Source: an uncultured Bacteroidota bacterium (GTDB taxonomy: Bacteria; Bacteroidota; Bacteroidia; Chitinophagales; Chitinophagaceae). From it: 64,000 nucleotides of DNA. Location of the stretch: positions 17,756 through 81,755 of the forward strand of contig CAIUZK010000223.1 in NCBI GenBank assembly GCA_903903635.1, written 5' to 3'. The notes under the pieces were generated by a model, which was given only the letters and a program-made list of their open reading frames with translations, was not told the DNA's origin and ran no database searches. This document shows, piece by piece, positions 8,496 to 20,600 of the stretch; the stretch's first letter is position 1; each line of letters starts with the position of its first letter. The position numbers and the translations under genes are program-made.

Positions 8496-9265
8496 CATTC
8501 AGTATTATAGGCACCGGCAACATAGCCTGGTTTCTTAGCAACAGCCTGGTTTCAGCCCGGCATCATTGTACAGGCATATATGGCCGCGACCTTGAATCAG
8601 CCCGGATACTGGCCTCCCATTTGCTGGTTGACAAATATGGCCTGATCAGTGAAATTGAAGATGGGAATGCAGATGTTTGTTTCCTGGCAGTTTCCGATAA
8701 AGGCATCAGTGAGGTAGCCGCGCAAATCCGCTTTCATCATACTGTACTCGTACATACGGCAGGAGCTGTTTCTATAGACGAAATAAAACCCTGCGCCCCT
8801 GATATTGCTATACTATGGCCTGTTTTTTCGATATTAAAGAATAACCCTCCCGGACACAGGGACATTCCTTGTGCATGGGAAGCAGCCACCCCTAAAAGCA
8901 AACGGATTGTACTGGAAATGGGGCATGCTTTATCCGACGTCCTTTTTGAAGCCGCTTTCGAACAAAGAAAATGGCTGCACCTCTCGGCAGTAATAGGGAA
9001 TAATTTCATTAATCACTTACTGACCATATGCGAACATATATGTGTGGAGAACAAAATTCCCTTTTCCATGTTAATGCCTATAATTGAGCAAACTTTCGAG
9101 CGCATAAAGCACGCATCGCCATCCAGGCTGCAAACAGGCCCAGCCGTAAGAAACGACCAGGCCACCCTGAAATCACAGGAAAAACTGCTGGAAAAACACC
9201 CTGAATGGCAGCATATATATAAAGTAATTACCGATTCTATCCAGTCTGAACATCCGAATAAATAG
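8492..9265 (+). CDS. Rossmann-like and DUF2520 domain oxidoreductase
   Basis: The 257-residue protein begins with a NAD(P)-binding Rossmann motif, SIIGTGNIAWFLSNSL, followed by strand-helix units (YGRDLESARIL; ADVCFLAVSDKGISEVA). The C-terminal half is helical and matches DUF2520 architecture (LSAVIGNNFINHLLTI). Such proteins resemble F420-dependent NADP reductases or ketopantoate/pyrroline-carboxylate reductases, but a substrate is not established. It overlaps plsC by 4 bp. In Bacteroidota this family often lies near kdsC, as here. Confidence 0.82.
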   Translation: MTFSIIGTGNIAWFLSNSLVSARHHCTGIYGRDLESARILASHLLVDKYGLISEIEDGNADVCFLAVSDKGISEVAAQIRFHHTVLVHTAGAVSIDEIKPCAPDIAILWPVFSILKNNPPGHRDIPCAWEAATPKSKRIVLEMGHALSDVLFEAAFEQRKWLHLSAVIGNNFINHLLTICEHICVENKIPFSMLMPIIEQTFERIKHASPSRLQTGPAVRNDQATLKSQEKLLEKHPEWQHIYKVITDSIQSEHPNK

Positions 9266-9306
9266 CTTTTTTTCAAAAAAATACCCTTATAACCGTTCCC
9301 TATTCA

Positions 9307-9333
9307 TTGTTCACCTTTGAAACATTACCTTTG
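9307..9333 (+). promoter_or_regulatory. Promoter of the fdx-iscX pair
   Basis: TTG at 9307-9309 and TACCTTTG at 9326-9333 are 16 bp apart, slightly short of the usual spacing. The fdx ATG is at 9358. Confidence 0.45.
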
Positions 9334-9357
9334 CCGCAAATTCTGCCTTAATAATTC

Positions 9358-9693
9358 ATGTACACAATAAAATTCAATTTTGAACAAAAAGGGTTATCAC
9401 CGGTAACAATCGACAATGTTGCTCCCGGACAGAGTATCCTTGAAGTTGCTTTAGAAAACAATATCGATTTACATCACAATTGTGGAATGGTGTGTGCATG
9501 CAGTACCTGCCACCTTTATGTAGAGAATGGCGAACACCTGTTACCTGAATTAAGCGACCACGAAGAGGATTTTATTGACCGCGCCATAAGCCCCAGGATC
9601 AACTCCAGGTTAGGCTGCCAATGCTACCTCGACGAGGGAGAAGGAACCATAGAGGTTACCCTGCCCGACCAGACTCAGTTTCTGGGGGAATAA
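9358..9693 (+). CDS. fdx: 2Fe-2S ferredoxin, ISC type
   Basis: This 111-residue adrenodoxin-like ferredoxin supplies electrons for Fe-S cluster assembly. The cluster ligands lie in HHNCGMVCACSTCHLYV (the CxxxxxCxxC pattern) and in the later SRLGCQCYL. The acidic partner-binding region LPELSDHEEDFIDRA sits between them. It is followed after 39 bp by iscX on the same strand, which supports an ISC rather than a degradative role. The rest of the isc/suf genes are not in the window. Confidence 0.92.
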   Translation: MYTIKFNFEQKGLSPVTIDNVAPGQSILEVALENNIDLHHNCGMVCACSTCHLYVENGEHLLPELSDHEEDFIDRAISPRINSRLGCQCYLDEGEGTIEVTLPDQTQFLGE

Positions 9694-9732
9694 AAAATCC
9701 GTATTCAAGTAAATAAGTCAAATTAAGAATCT

Positions 9733-9975
9733 ATGTCGTCCCATTACGAACCACCGATAAACTGGAGAGATCACGAAGATATTGCTATGAAACTTTACGA
9801 GCGTTTTGGTGATGATTTTGGTGAAAGTAAAATATACCGCATCCGGTTTACCGAGCTTATAGAGTGGGTGCTGGAGATACCAAATTTTGAGGGAAAACGC
9901 GAAGATTGCAACGAGGGCCACCTTGAAATGATTCAGTCAGGTTGGGTATACGAATGGCGCGATAACCAAGGCTAA
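9733..9975 (+). CDS. iscX: Fe-S assembly protein IscX
   Basis: The 80-residue protein matches IscX, a small acidic adaptor that binds cysteine desulfurase IscS and iron. The pattern INWRDHEDIAMKLYERFGDD, then IRFTELIEWVLEIPNF, then an NEGHLEMIQSGW ending follows IscX along its length. An N-terminal extension of about 8 residues is present. It lies directly after fdx in what appears to be a two-gene operon. Confidence 0.9.
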   Translation: MSSHYEPPINWRDHEDIAMKLYERFGDDFGESKIYRIRFTELIEWVLEIPNFEGKREDCNEGHLEMIQSGWVYEWRDNQG

Positions 9976-10121
9976 AATACATACCAGATCCCACCATTTT
10001 TCAGGATTCCTTTGGGGCTCTGCCGTTCTGCCTTGTTACACTGATTATTGTACCTGCTGCTCTTAGCAATCTGAGAATTTGTTTGCATATTTGCATATTA
10101 TTCATCTTCATACTGTTTGCA

Positions 10122-10628
10122 ATGGAACTTCTCGAATTATTTGGACAAATAAACACTTTTGTGTTCGATGTAGATGGTGTGCTCACTGATGGCAGCCTGT
10201 TTCTAACAGAAGAAGGCAAAATGCTGCGCACAATGAACATTAAGGATGGTTACGCCTTGCAACAGGCCGTAAAGGCAGATTATAATGTTTGGATAATTAC
10301 CGGCGGCAAATCTGAGCCTGTTCGTTTAAGATTAAATAAACTGGGAATTAATGAAGTACACCTGGGAATTGAAAACAAAGCTGAATTCCTACGGGATATA
10401 ATGAACGCATACGATATTGGTCGGGACACAGTACTTTATATGGGTGATGATATACCGGATCATAAAGCAATGCAGCATTGTGCCCTGCCATGCTGCCCTG
10501 CCGATGCCGTAACAGATATAAAAGATATCAGTAAATATATTTCTCCCTATTCCGGAGGAAAGGGTTGTGTCAGGGATGTAATAGAAAAAGTAATAAAATT
10601 ACAAGGGAAATGGAAAAAAGAATTGTGA
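10122..10628 (+). CDS. kdsC: 3-deoxy-D-manno-octulosonate-8-phosphate phosphatase
   Basis: KdsC removes phosphate from KDO-8-phosphate in LPS core synthesis. This is a capless HAD phosphatase of 168 residues when started at ATG 10122 (MELLELFGQINTFVFDVDG). The frame is open back to a TTG at 10083, but that adds a hydrophobic leader not expected for KdsC. Motif I is FDVDGVLTDG (nucleophile and acid Asp), motif II is WIITGGKS, the Lys is in IENKAEFL and motif III is YMGDDIPDHKAM. A MITE-like element begins three bases after the stop. Confidence 0.92.
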   Translation: MELLELFGQINTFVFDVDGVLTDGSLFLTEEGKMLRTMNIKDGYALQQAVKADYNVWIITGGKSEPVRLRLNKLGINEVHLGIENKAEFLRDIMNAYDIGRDTVLYMGDDIPDHKAMQHCALPCCPADAVTDIKDISKYISPYSGGKGCVRDVIEKVIKLQGKWKKEL

Positions 10629-10630
10629 TC

Positions 10631-10829
10631 CTTAGGAACGTTGATGAAATAAGTTCCACCATATTGCGAAGTTATATTTCTTTTATTAACTGCCATAGCT
10701 TTAGCGAAGGCATGTTTTGTGAGGCGTAAAATCTGCGAATAATGAATTATTTTAAGACTTTTACAACGAAATAAAAATGGAATAGAACAAGTAAGATGGT
10801 GGGAGTTATTTCGTCATCGTTCCTTACTC
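10631..10829. mobile_element. MITE-like element, copy A (about 199 bp)
   Basis: The left end (from CTTAGGAACGTTGATGAAAT) and the reverse complement of the right end (GTAAGGAACGATGACGAAAT) match over about 37 bp with roughly eight mismatches. The interior has no open frame. The same sequence recurs at 40590-40756 and 63858-64000, each time between genes. This copy carries one 32-bp insert unit at 10683-10714. It starts right after kdsC, and its right end overlaps the stop codon of the lipoprotein gene on the other strand. No clear target duplication is visible. Confidence 0.75.
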
Positions 10830-11111
10830 TATATCACAATTCATTGTCCAGTATTCAACCTCCAGAGTGTCATTCCTGAAAAACATTGTATCCACCTTAG
10901 TGTTCACTCTTTGATAAAATCTCACCTGAGCATCAGTAAAACCACATTTCGTACCATAAATATAAATATAGTGCGCCTTATTTAAGGCAGGTATATTAGA
11001 CACAACAGAGTCATTACTTGCACAGTTATAGCAGTTAACCGGTGCGGATTTTTTTGTACACGAATTCGCAAATAATAAAACAACCAAAGTTGATATAAAC
11101 AGACGTGTCAT
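10824..11111 (-). CDS. Small Cys-containing lipoprotein (paralog 1)
   Basis: This 95-residue protein has a type II signal peptide with lipobox ANSC near residue 18. It then has a short motif (NCYNCASNDS) shared with the upstream gene at 11183-11461 (NCYACTQYDS). The two differ elsewhere, but share the acidic YWTMNC/TEWRC-type ending and length, so they are tandem paralogs. No known family is recognised. The stop codon TAA (10826-10824) lies inside the terminal repeat of the MITE-like element, so the C-terminus may have been set by that insertion. Confidence 0.65.
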   Translation of the reverse strand: MTRLFISTLVVLLFANSCTKKSAPVNCYNCASNDSVVSNIPALNKAHYIYIYGTKCGFTDAQVRFYQRVNTKVDTMFFRNDTLEVEYWTMNCDIE

Positions 11112-11182
11112 GATATTATATTAACAATACAAACATAAAATAATTCCTCTACTGAAATTTCCGGATTAATCCAACGTTATCA

Positions 11183-11461
11183 TTAAAACTGAGGACATCT
11201 CCATTCAGTATAACCATGCGCAAAGCTATCTGTACGATAATAAAAACTATCTACGTAAACATGTGTTTTTAACCAGAAATCAACCCACCCCTGAGACCTG
11301 TCACACATAGTGTCAACAACTCCGGAGGGAACAATTTTGTAGTAGGGAGTTACCATTGAGTCATACTGAGTGCATGCATAGCAATTACCTGCTACAGTTT
11401 TCTTTTTACAGGCTGTAAATATCAGGATAAATGCTGCAACTAACATGAATGTATACTTCAT
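11183..11461 (-). CDS. Small Cys-containing lipoprotein (paralog 2)
   Basis: This 92-residue protein has a lipoprotein signal (LIFTAC, Cys at about residue 17) followed by Lys-rich residues. The NCYACTQYDS motif and a C-terminal RC pair it with the gene at 10824-11111. It probably sits in the periplasm or on the outer membrane and may form disulfides. There is no known family or function. It starts with ATG at 11461 and lies 71 bp upstream of its paralog, which suggests one transcript. Confidence 0.65.
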   Translation of the reverse strand: MKYTFMLVAAFILIFTACKKKTVAGNCYACTQYDSMVTPYYKIVPSGVVDTMCDRSQGWVDFWLKTHVYVDSFYYRTDSFAHGYTEWRCPQF

Positions 11462-11632
11462 ATGCGTATGTTTTTTTCAGAATTTTTATGGCTGGAATTA
11501 TATTGCGGGTAAAGTTACAAAAATATTTCTCTATGAAAACTCATTATTTTAAAAAGTTAACAAAAAAATACCCGATTATAAAATATGCAAAAATATCAAT
11601 TTGTAATAAAGGGTACAACTTGTGTTATTTTC

Positions 11633-11673
11633 AAAAATCAGGTAGCGTGAACAGGTTATTCACCCTACCTGAT
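11633..11673 (-). terminator. Rho-independent terminator of the giant gene
   Basis: On the minus strand ATCAGGTAG-g-GTGAA pairs with TTCAC-g-CTACCTGAT around a 7-base loop. A U-run (complement of the As at 11633-11637) follows. It sits about 25 bp after the stop of the 5504-residue gene. Confidence 0.8.
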
Positions 11674-11695
11674 AGTTTATCGGTTTGTCATCGAA

Positions 11696-14600
11696 CTATT
11701 GTTCAACAACCATGTGGAATACTTTATTATCCGTCAATGAACGTAGGTTAACTATATACATTCCATTAGCGAGGTTATTACCCAGTATTACTCTTTCATT
11801 GATCTCACCGTTATGTGTAGTAACGTTGGTATGATATACAACCTGTCCAACAATGTCGGTAATTTCCAGAATCAATGATTCATCATTGCCGGCAGCGAAC
11901 TTACCACTTAGTATAAATTGGCCCTTGTTAGGGTTTGGAGCCAGCCTGATCTCGCCTCCTGTATTTACCACAGGTTGTACACCAACATTAGCTGATTGAA
12001 CAATTACCTTGCTTATCGCAGTTTGCAATCCGCATGTGCTGTTAACGCCTGCATAGCACGAAACTTCCTGTCCGTCGATAAGAGTAGCTGCCAGGTAGGT
12101 TGCATTGGTTGCTCCAGGTACAGGAGCGCCGTTTACCAGCCACTGATACGTTGGAGCAAGACCACCTGCTGAAACCGTAGCTGTAAAGGTGGTATTGTAA
12201 ACATTTGGCCCTACACTGGTACCATATGCAACATCAATTGAAACGGCAGGGGCAATTACATTCTGTACATCCATTGTCTTATAATTACTGATTGCAGTAG
12301 CAGTAACAAGACAAGGATAATTGCTTGTCAGTCTGCAGTAAACAACATCATTATTTGATGGAGCGTAAGTATACGTTGATCCTGTTGCTACCATACCGCT
12401 GTTGATAAACCATGTATATACTGGCGCATTGCCGCCGTTTACAGAACTGGCTGTAAAGTTAACAAGTGTACCTGTACATACCGTATCACCAGGCAGCGCT
12501 ACTATCGCTACATCAGGAGTCAGATTATCCCTTACCATCATGGTAATTGTATATACTGCGGTATCAGGAGAAGGACAAGCCTCACTGCTGGTAAGCTTAA
12601 CCTTAACGTCGTCGCCGTTTACAGGCATATAGGTATAGTTGGCTCCCGATCCCACTGCCAGACCATTGATTGTCCAGGAATAGGACGGAGAAGTACCGCC
12701 ATGTGTGCTTATCGCACTGTAAGTAACAGATGTACCATAGCAAACCGTATCGCCAAGGCTGGATACAACTGTAACATCAGGAATAACAGTTGGGATAACA
12801 TTTATTGTTACAGTTCCTGTCATATTGCTGCTGCATCCTGTTGCGGTATCAGTAGCTACCACGCTATACGTTGCCGCAGCAGTCTGTAGTCCAAATGTAA
12901 TTGCAGCGCCATTACCATGAACCGGGCTGCCGGTAGCAGTAAGCGGAGAAGAAGTGTACAATTGATAACTTATGCCGGTGTTTGAACCAATAAGGCCGAT
13001 AGCAATACCAGAGCCACCGGAGCAATAATTACCGCCTCCTGTAAGCGCATATGCTGAAGGCAATGTATTTACTGTAACATTTGCACTGCCTGCCATTGTA
13101 TCCTTACAACCTGTAGTTGCGTTTGTTGCTACTACAAAATAAGCGCCTGCAGTGGTCTGCAATCCGAAATTCAATCCAAGACCAGTACCCGGTACAGCAC
13201 CACCAATCGATGATGTATTGTACAACTGGTAGTTTATTCCTGTATTAGATCCCGAAAGTGTAACAGTTACTCCTGTTCCACCTGCGCAATAACTACCGCC
13301 TCCGTTTGTATTGTAAACTACTGGAAGAGAATTAATGGATACAGTTGCTGAACCGGTCATATTACTTGTACAACCGGTAGCATTATTCGTTGCTACTACT
13401 GTGTAGATACCAGCAAGTATCTGTGGCCCGAAATGTAGAAGTGAACCTGTACCTGCAACCGGACTGCCGATTAATGCAGAGTTGTGATACAACTGATAGC
13501 TGACACCTGTTTCAGATAATGAAACTGTTACATCCACACCAGTTGAACCCGAGCAGTAACTTCCGCCACCTGCAACAGAATAAACTATTGGAAGCGGATC
13601 AACACTGATGGATACACTGGATGTCATATTTGAAGTACAACCTGTTGATGGATTTGTTGCAATCACGGTATAAATGCCGGATACTGTCTGTAATCCAAAA
13701 TTAATCGAACCGCCGGTTCCTGCTACTGCACTGCCCAGCGCTACCCCACCTCTGTATAATCTGTAATTTATACCGGTAGCTGAACCACTAAGTCCCACGT
13801 TAAGACCAGTTCCGCCATTGCAATAATTACCGCCTCCGGTAACAGTAAACTGAGCCGGCAAAGGATTTATGCTGATAACTGCAGAACTTGTCATGGTATT
13901 ACTGCAACCTGTTGTCGCATTAACTGCGCCAACTGTATAGGTTCCTACCATACTCTGAACTCCCATATCAAGTGCAAAACCAGTACCGGCGATTGTACCC
14001 ATTACCACAGGAGTATCATTATGATATAACTGGTAATTTACGCCTGATTCAGAACCATTAAGCATTACATGAACACCGGGAGCGCCGCTGCAATATCCGC
14101 CGCCGCCTGAAACTGCGAATGTAAGTGGCAATGCATTGATTGCAACTGTTGCCGTTGATCCCATATTGCTGCTGCAAGATGTAGCAGGATCAGTAGCGAC
14201 TACTGAATAAGCGCCTGCTGCTGTAAGAAGACCAAAATCAAGTCCTGTTCCACTACCGCCTAATGCTGCACCTGAAACGACCGTACCATTGTATAACTGG
14301 TAATTGATTGAATGGTCTGAACCACTCAGGAAGATATGTACTCCTGTACCACCAACGCAATAACCACCACCACCGGTAACTGTATAAACAACCGGCGTTG
14401 CATTGATTGTTATTGTAGCGCTGCCTGTCATTGTATTCGTACAACCTGTTCCTGCATTAATTGCAACTACAGTATAGTTTCCCGCCAGCGATTGAACACC
14501 AAAATCAATTGCTGTTCCTGTACCCGCCATTGCAGCGCCTATTGCAGTTGTACCATTGTAAAGCTGATAATTATAGCCAAACTGTGAACCTGAAAGACCA

Positions 14601-17600
14601 ACATGCAACGTACTTGCAAGTGCAGAGCAATAACTACCGCCACCGGTTACATTAAAGGCCACAGGCAATGAATTGATAACGATACTTGCTGAACCTGTCA
14701 TAGTGCTGGTACATCCGGTAAGGTCGTCTGAAGCAACTACGGTATAAGTACCTGCTGAGGTCTGTATTCCAAAGTCAAGAGCTATGCCTGTTCCTCCAAC
14801 CAAACCACCTATTGCAAGTGTACCACGATACAACTGGTAGCTGATACCAGTTGACGAATTGCTAAGTCCAACAGACAAGCCTGAACCGCCTGCGCAATAG
14901 CTTCCGCCTCCTGTTACTGTATATACTGCAGGAAGTGCGTTCTGGGTAACAGATACGCTTCCTGTCATATTCATGGTACATGCCGTAGCCGAATTGATGG
15001 CTACTACTGTATAAGTACCGCTAATTGACTGAACACCGAAATCAAGTAAAGAACCTGTACCGGTAAGTGGACTGCCAACCAAAGTAGTACCTCTGTATAA
15101 TTGATAATTAATACCTGAATTAGATCCGCTTAAGCCAACATTCACCCCTGTACCGCCGGCGCAATAGCTACCACCACCGGTTACAGTGTAAGTACCAGGT
15201 AATGGATTAACAGATACTACTGCACTGCCAGCCATATTGCTTACACAAGATGAAGGATTTGTTGCAACCACGGTATAAGTACCTGCTATATTCTGCAATC
15301 CGAAATCAAGTGATGAACCTGTACCTGTAACAGGGCTGCCTGCAGTAAGTGTACCGCTATATAACTGATAAGATACACCTAGTTCAGAATTAGAAAGTCC
15401 GATATGAACTCCAGTGCCACCTGCGCAATATGCACCACCACCGCTAACACTATAAACAATTGGCAGGGATGTAATTACCACTGATGTGCTGCTGGTCATA
15501 TTAGCAGTACAACCACTTGTATTATCTGTAGCCACTACTGTATAACTACCTGCCGACGTCATTAATCCGAAGTCAAGGCCTGTTGTAGTACCCGCTAATG
15601 AGGTAACCGGTACCAAACCATTATACAACTGATAAGTAACTCCGCCTTGTGAACCGGTCAATAAAACATGAACCCCGGTGCCTCCGGCACAATAATTACC
15701 ACCACCATATACTGTATACACACTCGGGGTGGCATTTATAGATACTGATACACTGCCGGTCATATTATTGGTGCAACCCGAAGTTGCATCTGTAGCAACT
15801 ACTGTGTATACACCTGACAATACCTGAAATCCAAAATCAATTGATGATCCTGTTCCTGCTATTACTGATCCTACTGCTGTAGGTCCGACATATAACTGAT
15901 AGTTCACGCCTGTAGTTGAATTATTCAAACCAACATGTACACCTGTTCCACCGGCACAGTAGCTGCCGCCACCGGTTACATTATACAGTGTTGGCAATGC
16001 ATTTACATTTATTACAGCGCTTCCAGCCATATTGCTGGTGCATAATGTAGTTGAATTGGTAGCTACTACAGTATAAGTACCTGCGAGGAACCTGAAGCCA
16101 AAATCAAGTGGCAATCCTGTACCGGCAATTGCTGCACCCGAAAGACCTGCGCCATTATATAACTGATAACTGTTACCCACAACCGAACCGTTCAGTCCGA
16201 TATGCACACCTGTACCACCGGCACAGTATGCGCCACCACCCGTTACATTATTAACCGTTGGTAACGCTGTAATAGTTACAGTAGCGCTGCCCGACATGGT
16301 ATTTGTACATAATGTAGTTGCGTTGGTAGCAATAACTGTGTAAGAACCTGCTGCTGTCTTTAAACCAAAGTCAATAGCAGCTCCGGTACCAGGAACAAAT
16401 GCACCTGAAAGTGACAGCCCGATATACAACTGGTAATTAACACCAACTGTTGAACTGCTTAGACCAATATGAACTCCTGTACCACCGGCACAATAGCTGC
16501 CGCCTCCGGTAACATTTTGAACAAGAGGCAATGGATTTGCAGTTATTACTGCACCACCCGTCATATTAAAGGTACATAATGTCGCTGCGTTTGTAGCTTG
16601 TATGGTATATGTACCGGCTGTAAAGAAGCCGAAATCAAGAGCCGCGCCTGTTCCTGCAATAACAGGAGAAACAGCTAAGCCAGCCTTGAATACCTGGTAA
16701 TTAATACCCAGATCAGAATTTGCCAGACCTACATGCAACCCTGCCCCACCTGCACAATAACTGCCGGTGCCTGTAACAGCATATGCTGTTGGTAATGGGT
16801 TAGATGTGATCAACGCGCTTCCAAGCATATTAACAGAACAAGTAGTTAGCGAATTCTGCGCAAAGGCAGTATAGGTTCCCGGAGTGGTAACCAGACCTGA
16901 ACTAAGCGGCAAACCGGTACCAGGTAAAGTACCTATTGTACCTGTACCAACCAGCACAAGTGAGTAATTGATGCCTATATCCGAACCGCTTAAGCTATCT
17001 ATACTTCCTGCACCACCTGCACAGAATGAACCACCACCATAGATTGTATATACATTAGGCAATGGATTAATAGCAAGCGATACCGTGCCGGTCATAGTGC
17101 TGCTGCACGTTGTAGCTATATTAGTACCTGCAACCGTATATGCTGCGACTCCTGCTCCACTGCGTGTACCAAATGTAATTGGTAACCCTGTACCTGCAAC
17201 CGGAGCCCCTGAAGGAACACCGAAATACATCAACTGGTAATTTACACCTGTTTGCGTATTGCTTAAGTTAAAGGTTGGAGGAGTAGATCCTAAACAATAG
17301 GAAACTGCTGTTGATGATAAAACGTAAGTATTGGTTGGCAATGGATTAGATGTAATACTTACAGTACCCGACATCGTTGTTGTACAACCGGTAATTGTAT
17401 TCAATGCAGTAACTGTATATGCACCTAATGTACTTTGCAAACCGAAACTGATAGCTGATCCTGTACCGGCAACAGTAACAATTGATGTTGCTCCTTGTTT
17501 CAGCGTATAATTGATGAACAGGTCAGAATTGCTCAGACCGATGGCAACTGAGCCGCCGGGACAAACACCACCACCTCCGTTAATTGTATATAAGGTTGGT

Positions 17601-20600
17601 AATGGATTTATTACAACAGTAGCCGTACCGGTCATAGCCTGAGTACAACCTGTAGATGCATTGGTTGCAATAACGGTATAAACACCTGCTGCTACCTGAG
17701 CACCAAAGCTAATAGCATTGCCTGTAATACCTGCAACTGGTGTACCCACGGCAACACCTCCCAGATATAACTGGTAGTTTACACCGGTTGTCGAATTACT
17801 GAGACCTACAGTAACACCTGTAGTTCCGGCACAATAACTACCCGAACCAACCCAGGTTACGGTATAGGCTGTTGGTAGTACATTAATACCAACAGTTGCG
17901 CTGGCATTCATCTGTACATTACATCCGGTAGCAGCATTGATGGCTACCACTGTATATACACCGGCACCGGTAAAAAGTCCAAAATTAATTGCTGCTCCTG
18001 TTCCTGCCCATGGAGTACCGTAGGTATTAGTTATTACACCATTATTATAATAAACCTGGTAATTGATACCAATAGTAGAATTGCTTAATCCGATTGCAAC
18101 ACCCGAACCACCTGCACAATAGTTGCCTCCTCCTGTTACTGAATAGATAACAGGTAATGCATTAACAGTTACTGGCATCGTAGCAATACATGCTGTAGGC
18201 AACGTATAAGTAAATGTAGTAGTACCTGCTGCCACACCGGTAATGATCCCGGATGCACTTCCTATGATTGCGCTGGCCACATTACTGCTGCTCCATACAC
18301 CACCAGCGGTAGCGTCGGTCAGAGTGCTTGTTGCGGCAACACAAACCGTAGAGAATCCTGCTATGGCCGCCGGTAATGGATTAACTGTTAAAGGATAAGT
18401 TACATTGCAACCAGCAGGAAGCGTATAGGTAATGGTTATTGCGCCTGCCGAAATACCTGTAACTACCCCGGTCAATAAACCGACTGTACCTATTCCGATA
18501 TTTGAACTGGTCCATGAACCTCCTATACTTGGGTTAATTAATGTAGCGGTTGATGCAACGCAAACATTGCTTACACCTGTAATCGGTGAAGGAGTCTGGT
18601 TAACTGTAAATAATCTAAGTGAAGTACAACCACCTGGCATAGTGTAGGTAATTGTAACAGCGCCTGCGGTAATGCCGGACACCACTCCTGTCAGAGCCCC
18701 GACAGTTGCTACCGATGTATTGCTGCTGGTCCATGTTCCGCCTGCTGTTATATCAGCCAGCGTTGTGGTAAAGCCGGTACAAACTGATCCAGCTCCTGTA
18801 ATTGCTGCAGGCTGGGTATTCACGGTCATTGGCAGAATAGCGGTACATCCTGCTGGTAAAGTATAGGTAATAACTACATTACCTGCTGCTACACCGGTAA
18901 CAACTCCAGATGCTGCATTTACAGTTGCCAAAGTAAGATCGCTGCTGCTCCATGTGCCGCCGGAGGTTGCATCAGCCAGTGCTGTTGTTAATCCTGTACA
19001 TACTGTATTTGCGCCTGTTATGGCTGCAGGTGTCGGATTAACAGTTATTGCCGAAGATATGATACAACCTGTTGGTAATGTATAGGTAATGTTTGGATTA
19101 CCTGCTGCAACACCGGTAACAACTCCTGTTCCCGCATTAACTGTTGCGAGAAGCGTATTGCTGCTGCTCCATGTTCCGCCGCCTGGTGTAGATCCTAATG
19201 CAGTGGTAAGACCAACACATAAGTTCAATGTCCCGGTGATGGCCGATGGTAACGCATTAACAGTAAATGGCAAAGTATTGATACAACCTGTTGCTAGCGT
19301 ATAAGTAATAGTGATATTACCTGCACTCACACCGGTTACTACCCCACCCACTGATATAGAACCAATGGCAGTGTTGCTCGAACTCCATGTTCCTGCAGGT
19401 GTTGCATCAGTAAGGGCTGTGTTTAAGCCCACGCAAACATTATTCGCTCCTGAAATTGATACAGGATTGGGATTAACTGTTATTGCGTATGTTGTCAGGC
19501 AACCTCCAGGCAAAGTATAGGTAATATTAAGTGTACCTGCTGAAACACCGGTTACAACACCGGTACCTGCAATTACTGTTGCCAGAGCCCCATTGCTGCT
19601 GGTCCATACACCACCGGTGATCGTATTTCCAAGATTTGTAGTAAGACCTATGCAAACATTATTTACTCCTGTTATAGCCGCAGGAATAGGATTAACAACG
19701 AAACTGGTTGTAGTATAACAACCGGTTGGCAATGTATAAGTAATGGTTAGTGTACCTGCTGAAACGCCGGTTACAACACCCGTAAGCGCTATTACCGTTG
19801 CAAATGATGGATTGCTGCTGCTCCATGTACCACCTGGATTTGCATCTGCAAGCGTTACCGAAGAACCAACACACACACTTGCAGTACCTGTTATAGCTGC
19901 AGGTAATGGATTAACTGTAATGGTAGAAATTACAAAACAACCATTTACAGTATAAGTAATAACAGGACTTCCTGCGGCAACACCGCTAACCAGACCGGTT
20001 GCTGCATTTACTGTAGCAACTGAGCTATTGCTGCTGGTCCATGAACCTCCTGCAGTTGTACTGCTTAATAATGTAGTCTGCCCCGGACAAACTGTTGTTG
20101 TTCCGGTAATTGCGGCAGGCGTATTATTCACTGTAACCTGGGCTGTTGCAAGACAGCCGGTAGGTAATGTATAAGTCATTGTAGGTGTACCTGCATTTAC
20201 TCCGGCAACAATTCCGGTAGCCGCTCCTATTGTAGCTTCACCAACATTGCTGCTTGCCCATGTACCGCCGCTTGAAGCATCAGTCAATGCCAGAGTGCTA
20301 CCGGTACAAACCGGGCCTGCGCCGATAATTGCTGATGGATTAGGATTAACTGTAACTATTGTGGTAGCTACGCAACCTGTAGGTAATGTATAACTTATTA
20401 CAGATGTACCTGCTGAAACCCCTGTCACAACTCCTGATGCTGCATTTACTGTAGCTGCTGCTGTATTAACACTGGTCCAGGTTCCTGTTGGAGAAGCGCT
20501 GGCCAATGTTGTTGTAAGTCCAGGACAAACACTGGCTGTACCTGTTATTGCTCCAGGCAAAGGATTAACAACAACTATTGCGCTGCCGCCCATAGTATTT

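Noticed and set aside
10083..10121. Extended start of kdsC at TTG
   Set aside because: It adds a hydrophobic leader to a cytoplasmic enzyme; MELLELFGQ is the usual start.
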